Below, one piece after another: positions 6,970 to 13,589 of a stretch of DNA of 16,549 nucleotides. The stretch comes from Bacteroidales bacterium UBA5219. GTDB lineage: Bacteria; Bacteroidota; Bacteroidia; Bacteroidales; ML635J-15. Location: contig DHVB01000019.1 in NCBI GenBank assembly GCA_002412425.1, forward strand, positions 1 to 16,549. Reading direction: 5' to 3'. Below the pieces are notes generated by a model, which did no database searches, was not told where the DNA came from, and saw only the letters and a list, made by a program, of their open reading frames with translations. Position 1 is the stretch's first letter, and each line of letters opens with the position of its first letter. The position numbers and the translations under genes are program-made.

Positions 6970-7476
6970 TTATAAATTAATAATAAATTCCTTAATATAT
7001 AGAAAAGCAATAAAGCATGATATTGCTATTTTTAAAGCAATTCCAAAAATTAATCCTAGAAAAGAGCCAAATGCAGCTTTTAGTGATTTTGAAAAGTTAT
7101 CTTTAGATTTTTTGTTTTGATATTGTCGGTATAATATTTCGCCTAAAAAAGCACCTACAAAAGGTCCTATAAAAATTCCTGCGGGAGCGAAAAATAAACC
7201 AATAATCAATCCTATTGCACTGCCTCTAACGCCCCATTTTGTGCCACCAGCTTTTTTAGTTCCCCAGCTCGGAACAACATAATCTAGAATAGTTATTATT
7301 ATTACAGCAAGAGCAAGAATAATCATAGTGGCAGTGGTAAAATTTCCATATTTTGAAAATTGTAATAATAGTAAACCAACATAACTAAGTGGCGGACCAG
7401 GTAGAACTGGCACAATGCAACCAATTATTCCAATCAAAATACATATAAAACCAATTATAACAAGAAATATGTCCAT
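6970..7476 (-). CDS. DUF456 family integral membrane protein
   Basis: A 168-residue, highly hydrophobic inner-membrane protein. It shows the DUF456 hallmarks: a first membrane segment running into VPVLPGPPLSYVGLL (22-36), a segment with WGTKKAGGTKWGVRGSAIG around 71-89, and glycine-rich re-entrant hydrophobic stretches (FFAPAGIFIGPFVGAFLGE). About five or six membrane segments can be drawn. No biochemical role is known to me. Its ATG shares one base with the stop codon of the lipoprotein gene (base 7476), so it is the translationally coupled last gene of the batD operon. That tie suggests an envelope function together with BatD/BatE, but this is inference from position only. Confidence 0.85.
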   Translation of the reverse strand: MDIFLVIIGFICILIGIIGCIVPVLPGPPLSYVGLLLLQFSKYGNFTTATMIILALAVIIITILDYVVPSWGTKKAGGTKWGVRGSAIGLIIGLFFAPAGIFIGPFVGAFLGEILYRQYQNKKSKDNFSKSLKAAFGSFLGLIFGIALKIAISCFIAFLYIKEFIINL

Positions 7477-7907
7477 TAATTAATATCAGTAGCTTTTAAA
7501 TTTTTACTCACAGTTTCATCTATGCTTGATTTTGACATTTCAATACTCATTCTTGTTTTATATATATTCTTTCTTCTGTTGTGGGTGGTTAAAGAACAGA
7601 TTATTGTAATGTCATTTAAAATTGTTTTTCGAGCAACTGTAAGTTTATTTTCAAATTCTGGGTCTGCTAAAAAAGTTTGATGACTAAATTTGCTCAAAAT
7701 ATAAGTGTCAACCTCTAATGCAATTTCTTTTTTTGCAATTAATAGAGCTTTTTCTGATGATAATTGTCTATCACTGCTTGTAGCAACAGAACTAGCTCTA
7801 AAACATTCGTCAGTAGTATAAAAATTTCTGCAAAGTTTTTTGTCTATTAATGTACAAGAACTTATGAATAAAATCAAAAAGATATAGATTATAATATTCT
7901 TTTTCAT
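7476..7907 (-). CDS. Small lipoprotein in the batD operon, LPP20-like pattern
   Basis: A 143-residue predicted lipoprotein. The N-terminus MKKN plus a hydrophobic core ends in a lipobox ISSC with the modified cysteine at residue 18. The mature part has a helical segment SSEKALLIAKKEIALEVDTY (about 50-69) that resembles the pattern of LPP20/FlgT-type lipoproteins, where Ala-rich helices precede a beta sheet. That likeness is weak and was judged by eye. Three further cysteines lie in the mature part. It begins 24 bases after batE and overlaps the DUF456 start by one base. I do not know a function; the operon suggests an envelope accessory of the Bat proteins. Confidence 0.75.
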   Translation of the reverse strand: MKKNIIIYIFLILFISSCTLIDKKLCRNFYTTDECFRASSVATSSDRQLSSEKALLIAKKEIALEVDTYILSKFSHQTFLADPEFENKLTVARKTILNDITIICSLTTHNRRKNIYKTRMSIEMSKSSIDETVSKNLKATDIN

Positions 7908-7931
7908 TTGTATTTTTAATTTACTGTGAGC

Positions 7932-8684
7932 TTATAATTTTCTAATACTTTCGGTTAGTAACCAGCCTTCTTTGCCATCGTCTAATTTAATTTCGCTCCA
8001 TTCTTGAAGTTCGTCTAAGACTTCAACTTTCATGCCTTCGCTAATTTCAAATAAATTAGTTCCTTCTTCCGAAGGCGAGGATTTTATTACAGAACTTTCA
8101 AAAACTATTGCAAATTTATTGTTTAAAATTTTATTTGCTTGAAGTCTTGAAAATATTAGGCATATTATGCTAAAAATTAATAATAATATTCCTAAATAAA
8201 AACCTGTTTTTCTTAGCCCAAGTTTGGTTGAAAAAAAGTATAAGCCAGTCATTATTAGGCTGATAACAAAGGCTGTGATTGATATGTATAGCCAAGCGTT
8301 TGAGCTAAATAAATCTAAGATTGAATTAAACCATTTTACATAAAACACTTCGGGTTTTTGCTCTGTTTTTGTTCTAACAGATTTTCTAGCTATATTCAAA
8401 TTATGAGAAATATCTTTGTCGTTTGGAGCTAGAACATTTGCCTTTTCGTAGTTGTAAATTGCTTCTGCAATATTTCCTAAATTATAATAACAGTTGGCTA
8501 AATTAAAGTGTAAGTCAGCTGAAGAATAGCCTAGTTTTGATATAGAGTCGTAAAAATATAGAGCTTTTTCGTAGTCTTTATTAATATAATTGTTGAGTGC
8601 TGAATCTTGTAATGTATTTATATTATTTGCGTAAAAAGCTGTACACAACAAAATGCCTATATTTATTAAAACAATTTTTTTCAT
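7932..8684 (-). CDS. batE: BatE-like TPR and SH3-domain membrane protein
   Basis: A 250-residue protein with the BatE architecture: an N-terminal signal-like hydrophobic segment (1-19), two to three tetratricopeptide repeats (about 25-98, including ADLHFNLANCYYNLGNIAEAIYNYEKA), two membrane segments (about 130-151 and 160-179) and a C-terminal bacterial SH3 domain (about 192-248, ending EGWLLTESIRKL). BatE belongs to the Bat group, named for aerotolerance in Bacteroides and thought to act in the envelope with MoxR-type ATPases and VWA-domain proteins. It starts one base after the batD stop codon, so the two are tightly coupled. No MoxR, BatA, BatB or BatC gene is present in the window. Confidence 0.87.
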   Translation of the reverse strand: MKKIVLINIGILLCTAFYANNINTLQDSALNNYINKDYEKALYFYDSISKLGYSSADLHFNLANCYYNLGNIAEAIYNYEKANVLAPNDKDISHNLNIARKSVRTKTEQKPEVFYVKWFNSILDLFSSNAWLYISITAFVISLIMTGLYFFSTKLGLRKTGFYLGILLLIFSIICLIFSRLQANKILNNKFAIVFESSVIKSSPSEEGTNLFEISEGMKVEVLDELQEWSEIKLDDGKEGWLLTESIRKL

Positions 8685-8685
8685 A

Positions 8686-10515
8686 CTAACGGATTTTTTG
8701 TTCTAATTTTTCAATTACTTCAACTGCTTCGCTATAAATTGTTGAGAAGCTTGTTTCTTCAGAAGAAGGAGCAAAGTGTGCATATTCGCATTTGTCAATT
8801 AAATGAATAAATTTGTTAATGAGCTCTTCTTCAATGTTTAGGGCTTGCAAAACTGTAATAACTTTATCTTTAGTAAGTTCTGCTATTGGAATTCCAAACC
8901 TGTCGCTGGTGTAGCCCCATAAAGCTGATATAATTTCTTTGAAAAATTCATTTTTCTTGTTTTGCTGTATAAATTTACGTGCTTTTTTCAATCTTTTTCT
9001 AGAGGTTTTACCAGCTAGTTTTACTTTTCGTGCAGCTATATTAGCGTTTTCTTTTATTCGTTTTCGTAAAAGTATTGAAATTGTAATAAATATAGCTAAA
9101 GGCAACAAATAGAATAACCAAACAATACAAGATTTAACGCTGGGTGTAAAATTTTTTACTAAGTTTAAATTTCCTCTTTTAACAAATCTAATATCGTCAT
9201 CATCAATAAATTCGACTGTTTTTTGAGAATAATTATAATCGTTTTCAAATTTTGTGTCGTATATATCTTTTCTAACAGCTAATTTAATATCTTGAGTTTT
9301 TAATATCTTGTATTGGTGCGAATTCAAATCAAAATATACGAAACTTATTTGTCCTAAATTGAATTTTCCAGGATAACGAGGAATAATAGTATATTCCCAA
9401 GTTTTAGAGCCATTCATTCCAGCATTTGTGGCTTTTAAATTTTGTGAAACAACAGGGTCGTAAATTTCAAATTCTTTGGGCCAAACAATTTTTGGTTCTT
9501 CAAGCATGTTAAAATTTCCAGTTCCTTTTACAACAAATTTAAAACTTACTGCATCGTTAACGTTTACAGTGTCTTCGCTTTGAACAAGTTCAATATTGAA
9601 ATTGCCTATTGCTCCAGTAAAGTTTTCGGGAGGGTTTGGAAGGTTTTTAATATTTACACTAATCTCAGGCGATTGTAGTTTGCGAGGAATATCTTGATAT
9701 CTTGCGAAAAAACCACCACCAACATATTGTCTAACATTACATTCGGCTTTGCAAGATTCAATTACAACTTTGCCCGTAACTCGTGGATAAAGCAAATAAG
9801 TTTTTATTAAAGCAACATCGTAAACTGTTCCATTATAATTTTCTCTATTGAAGAGCAATCTTGTTGCCGACTCTAATTCTTCTACATAAAAAGAATCGAA
9901 AGAAGGAAATTCTAAATCTGTTAAGCCACTTAAATCAACTCTAGTATAAAGTTTAATGCTTACTGTAAGAGCTTCGCCTTTATATACATTTGTTTTATTA
10001 GGAATTACTCTTATAAATAAATCTTCGTTAGTTATTTCTTTGGGTTGTTGAGGCTGTGTTCGAGAGCGTCCTTGATTGAAAAAATCTTCAAAGGGGTCGT
10101 AATATGTTTGTTGCCTAGATTGTTGAGTTTGAACAGGGTCTTTTTGTACTTCAATAGTTACAGAATTTGATGTGTATTGCTGTCCGTCAACATTTATACT
10201 AGCACCTGAAATTGTGAAATTACCTGTATTGCTAGCTTGAAAAGTATATGTATAGGTATAAGAAACATTAGTTGTAACTTGACCATTATATATTTGTGTG
10301 CTTGTACTACTTGATGAAAAAGGACCATTTACAAGTTTTAAACCACTATAATTACCTAAGTTTAAGTTTGAACCTTTAGCATTTACTGTATATTTTACTT
10401 GGAAATTTTGATGTACTCCAACTTTTGATGGTGCACTTGCAACAAAACTTACATCTTGAGCTACAAGACCAAAGTGTAAAAATATTGTAAAACAAATTAA
10501 AAGTAATCTTCTCAT
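8686..10515 (-). CDS. batD: BatD-like envelope protein
   Basis: From the ATG at 10515 the product has 609 residues. A signal peptide (1-19, cleavage likely LVA|Q) is followed by a long extracytoplasmic region of beta-sandwich repeats, starting with VSFVASAPSKVGVHQNFQVKY and typical of BatD. One membrane segment (about 463-486) leads to a cytoplasmic Lys/Arg-rich and helical tail. A longer open frame begins at a TTG at 10542. That codon lies inside the -7 promoter element (10540-10547) and before the expected transcription start, so the 9 extra residues are rejected. This is the usual BatD layout and length. BatD is a Bat-system component linked to oxygen and stress tolerance. It is first of four genes (batD, batE, lipoprotein, DUF456); the operon has its own promoter and no upstream VWA or MoxR gene. 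Confidence 0.88.
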   Translation of the reverse strand: MRRLLLICFTIFLHFGLVAQDVSFVASAPSKVGVHQNFQVKYTVNAKGSNLNLGNYSGLKLVNGPFSSSSTSTQIYNGQVTTNVSYTYTYTFQASNTGNFTISGASINVDGQQYTSNSVTIEVQKDPVQTQQSRQQTYYDPFEDFFNQGRSRTQPQQPKEITNEDLFIRVIPNKTNVYKGEALTVSIKLYTRVDLSGLTDLEFPSFDSFYVEELESATRLLFNRENYNGTVYDVALIKTYLLYPRVTGKVVIESCKAECNVRQYVGGGFFARYQDIPRKLQSPEISVNIKNLPNPPENFTGAIGNFNIELVQSEDTVNVNDAVSFKFVVKGTGNFNMLEEPKIVWPKEFEIYDPVVSQNLKATNAGMNGSKTWEYTIIPRYPGKFNLGQISFVYFDLNSHQYKILKTQDIKLAVRKDIYDTKFENDYNYSQKTVEFIDDDDIRFVKRGNLNLVKNFTPSVKSCIVWLFYLLPLAIFITISILLRKRIKENANIAARKVKLAGKTSRKRLKKARKFIQQNKKNEFFKEIISALWGYTSDRFGIPIAELTKDKVITVLQALNIEEELINKFIHLIDKCEYAHFAPSSEETSFSTIYSEAVEVIEKLEQKIR

Positions 10516-10539
10516 GTATTTCTTAAAATAACTTGTTGG

Positions 10540-10570
10540 CAAAACTATAAAATTTTAACTAATATTACAA
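10540..10570 (-). promoter_or_regulatory. Promoter of the batD operon (-33/-7 type)
   Basis: On the minus strand TAGTTTTG at 10547-10540 matches TAnnTTTG, and TTG at 10570-10568 lies exactly 20 bases upstream. This is the same geometry as the promoter at 13515-13545. Transcription would start near 10534, about 20 bases before the batD ATG at 10515. This placement decides the batD start codon. Confidence 0.7.
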
Positions 10571-10692
10571 TTTTTGTTTTAATGGAACGCAATTTATTTA
10601 AAATTATTTAATTTTCATCTTAAAAAATAGTTAATAAGCAAAAAAAAATACTTAATTTTAAACTTTAATTTTATTGTTTCGAATATTAAAAT

Positions 10693-13431
10693 ATGAAGCG
10701 TGATTCTATATTAGCTTTGGCAGAATTGTTTGCAATTGTTGCAAATAAGAATTTAAAAATAGACAATAAGCTATATCTTGATGTTTTTACAAATTTTTTA
10801 ACTTCTGTGGTTGAAGAAAGCTATGTGAAAGATATATTAAAGTTTTTTTCTGATAATTTAGCCGAAAGTGCAACAGGCGACAATTTAAAGAAACTCAGTC
10901 TTAATTCTGTTAAATTGATTGCTAAACTTGAAAAACTAAAATCTTCACTATCAAGTTGTGAGAGATATTTTGTGTTTTTGCATTTGATTATTTTGAATAA
11001 TAAAACAGGATATACTGAGTATTCAGAAGCATTTTTAGATGAAGTTGCACATAGCTTTGAAATAGAACAAGATTTAAAAACAAAAATTAGAACTTTTATT
11101 GAAAATAATGAGGAAAATCGGGAGCTTGCAGATTCTATTTTATTTGTTCATGACGAGCTAATATTATTTCTTCCTTCAATAGATACGTATTTACATAATG
11201 GTAAAAAACTTGCCAAAAATGAAGTATGTGTATTAGATAAAGATTCTATTGTTACTGATTTTGAAGGTAAAAATTACTTCTTTTCTGAATTTAGAGCATT
11301 GTGTGGAAATTCTGAGGAAAATGAAAAATTTAGTTTAGTTGTAAAAAATTTAGAGTATAAAATTAAGAATAAAACTTTGGTTCAAAAAACTTCTGTAAAA
11401 TTTGATAGTTCGCAATTAATTGGAATTGTTGGGAATAGCGGGAGTGGGAAAACAAGTTTTTTGAAATGTTTGGCTGGTTTTGAAACAAAATATTCTGGCG
11501 AAGTTGGTTTTGTAAGCGATGTGGATAAAAATTTTAATCTTGCTTTTGTGCAACAAGAAAATAGTTTTGTACCAAAACTTAGCGTTGAAGAGCATTTGTA
11601 TGAAAGAGCAAAATTTTTACAATACGATAAACAAAAATCCCATGAAAAAATAAACGAAATATTAGAATTTGTAAATATTTCAGAACAAAGAGATAATTTA
11701 GTTTGTAAAACAGATTTTTCTTTAGATCAAATTTCGGGAGGACAACAAAAACGTTTGGCTATTGCTACTGAATTGCTTGTAAATCCAAGTGTTTTGCTTC
11801 TAGATGAACCAACAAGCGGACTTTCTTCAGAAGACGCTTATGATATAATGGCTAAATTGAAACAACTTACAAAGCAAGGAAAACTCGTGATAGCCTCAAT
11901 TCATCAACCTGAATTGGATTTGTTTTTAATGTTTGATAAAATATTAGTTTTTGATGACGGCGGTTATACTGTGTATTTTGGAAAACCACAAGATGCTGTC
12001 GAATATGTAAGAAAAATTGATGAAAGAATTGATAGAAAAACTGTTTTTACATTGTCAAAACGCCCTTCGATATTGCTGAATTTATTGAAAGAGAATAAAG
12101 CAAAAAATAATAAAGAAAGTCTAAAACATAAACTATATTCAATTTTTATAAATGAGAATAAAAGCTTAGAAGATTTAGATTTAAAAACTAATGTACAAAC
12201 AAATAGGTTGAATGGTTTGAGATCATTTTTATATTATCTCCGCTTTGGATTTTTTGTAGATTTTAAGCATAAACTAAGATTGCTTCTTATGTTAGTTCTT
12301 CCTCTGATTGCAGGAGTGTTGTTGTCGTTAGTAACAAGATATTCATATGGAGAAACTTATCAATATTTTTACAATCCAAATATTCCTGTATGGCTATTGA
12401 TTGTTTTAACAATAGCAGTTTTTGTTGGTTTAGTAAGTTCTGGACATGAATTTATTTATTTGCGAAAGTATATTAATAATAAGTATAAAATTTCTCCAAA
12501 TTATTTACCTCATGTTTTAGCTGTGAGTTTAAGATATGTGATTTACTCTTTTATTCAAACTTTAGCTTTGGTACTACCTTCGGTATTTATTGTTGGTGCA
12601 GGTTTTCATTTTGCCGACATGTTTTTATTTTCTTTTTTAATGTGCGTTTGGGGTAGTTTGTTTGGCTTGCTTTTATCTTATTTATTAAAAACTAATTTAA
12701 TGGTTTATTTATTAATACCATTAATAATAATACCACAATTAGTTTATTCAGGAGCTTTAATTAGGTTTTCGGAATTTAATAAAAACAAAAACTCAGAACG
12801 CGAAATTCCAGTAGTAGCAAGTTTTATACCTATGAGGTGGGCAGCCGAAGGAGTAATTTATAATTTGTATGCTGAAAATCCTTATTATTCAAAACTTTAT
12901 GAAAATAGGTGCGAATTGTACGAAGCTAGTTATTTTGCCGATATTTATGTGCCAGAATTGATGGAACTTAAAAAAACAGATTCTTTGCAAGTATATGAAA
13001 TTTTGAAAAATGAACAAATAGAATTTATTGAAAATTTTGTGAACATAGATAATTCTTTAAGCAACATTGAGCAGTATTATAAGGTAATTAAACAAAATTG
13101 TTTGCAAAAGGAAGATTCTATAATTACAGCAATGCCAAATGGGAGTGAGGCTAAGTTGAAATATTCTAATCAAGCAATTAGCAATATTGTGAATTATGTG
13201 AATAAAGGAAATTTTATAGCAATAAAAAATGCAAAAACTTGTAGAAATTTTAAAAATATTTACTCAAATAATAATTTGCAAATAGAAAATGAAAAATATA
13301 TGGTCGGGAGCAAAAGTTTATGTAATATTACGCTCAAAACAGGACAATTTAATTTGTTAGTTTTAATGGTTTTAGATGTTTTTTTATTCTTCCTTTTAGT
13401 TGTAGTAGCTACTTTGAAGAGAAGTAGATGA
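10693..13431 (+). CDS. ABCG-like single-chain ABC transporter with extra N-terminal region
   Basis: A 912-residue half-transporter carrying ATPase and permease in one chain, in the order seen in ABCG proteins. Residues 1-150 are helical and faintly recall TerB-like domains. Residues about 165-225 form a small beta-rich linker. The ATPase has Walker A GNSGSGKT (247-254), signature ISGGQQ (347-352), Walker B VLLLDEP (367-373, catalytic E372) and H-loop H404. About five membrane segments follow (528-547, 567-586, 615-637, 643-665, 670-690), then a roughly 190-residue extracytoplasmic loop with four cysteines (740, 803, 850, 877) and a last membrane segment (887-908). The RWAAEG motif just after segment 5 is common in ABC-2 permeases. 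The substrate is unknown; export is likelier than import. It stands alone, divergent from the batD operon. No clear -7 element is seen before it. Confidence 0.87.
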   Translation: MKRDSILALAELFAIVANKNLKIDNKLYLDVFTNFLTSVVEESYVKDILKFFSDNLAESATGDNLKKLSLNSVKLIAKLEKLKSSLSSCERYFVFLHLIILNNKTGYTEYSEAFLDEVAHSFEIEQDLKTKIRTFIENNEENRELADSILFVHDELILFLPSIDTYLHNGKKLAKNEVCVLDKDSIVTDFEGKNYFFSEFRALCGNSEENEKFSLVVKNLEYKIKNKTLVQKTSVKFDSSQLIGIVGNSGSGKTSFLKCLAGFETKYSGEVGFVSDVDKNFNLAFVQQENSFVPKLSVEEHLYERAKFLQYDKQKSHEKINEILEFVNISEQRDNLVCKTDFSLDQISGGQQKRLAIATELLVNPSVLLLDEPTSGLSSEDAYDIMAKLKQLTKQGKLVIASIHQPELDLFLMFDKILVFDDGGYTVYFGKPQDAVEYVRKIDERIDRKTVFTLSKRPSILLNLLKENKAKNNKESLKHKLYSIFINENKSLEDLDLKTNVQTNRLNGLRSFLYYLRFGFFVDFKHKLRLLLMLVLPLIAGVLLSLVTRYSYGETYQYFYNPNIPVWLLIVLTIAVFVGLVSSGHEFIYLRKYINNKYKISPNYLPHVLAVSLRYVIYSFIQTLALVLPSVFIVGAGFHFADMFLFSFLMCVWGSLFGLLLSYLLKTNLMVYLLIPLIIIPQLVYSGALIRFSEFNKNKNSEREIPVVASFIPMRWAAEGVIYNLYAENPYYSKLYENRCELYEASYFADIYVPELMELKKTDSLQVYEILKNEQIEFIENFVNIDNSLSNIEQYYKVIKQNCLQKEDSIITAMPNGSEAKLKYSNQAISNIVNYVNKGNFIAIKNAKTCRNFKNIYSNNNLQIENEKYMVGSKSLCNITLKTGQFNLLVLMVLDVFLFFLLVVVATLKRSR

Positions 13432-13514
13432 TTATATAAAAGTTTATTATAATTATGATAGTTTGATAATTGTTAATAAAATAAGGTGTTTTTCTGGTTT
13501 ATTTAAAAAAAATT

Positions 13515-13545
13515 TTGAATTATTAAATTATTATTACTATCTTTG
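13515..13545 (+). promoter_or_regulatory. Canonical Bacteroidota promoter of the T9SS protein gene
   Basis: TTG at 13515-13517 (within TTTTG) and TATCTTTG at 13538-13545 are separated by exactly 20 bases, a textbook -33/-7 pair. Transcription would start near 13551, giving an AT-rich leader of about 39 bases before the ATG at 13590. This is the best promoter in the window. Confidence 0.75.
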
Positions 13546-13589
13546 AAAAATTAAATTAAAATTAATTATTAACTAAAATTTTATAAATT

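Noticed and set aside
10516..10542. Nine-residue N-terminal extension of BatD from a TTG codon
   Set aside because: The TTG is part of the -7 promoter element and lies upstream of the expected transcription start; the ATG at 10515 leads directly into a signal peptide.
10620..10692. Possible -7 element TATTGTTTCG before the ABC transporter
   Set aside because: The spacing and last bases do not fit TAnnTTTG, and no TTG is correctly placed upstream.
13432..13510. Possible terminator after the ABC transporter gene
   Set aside because: Only imperfect A/T pairing is found between the TTATTATAATTAT and ATAATTGTTAATAA stretches; no GC core and no clean T-run.
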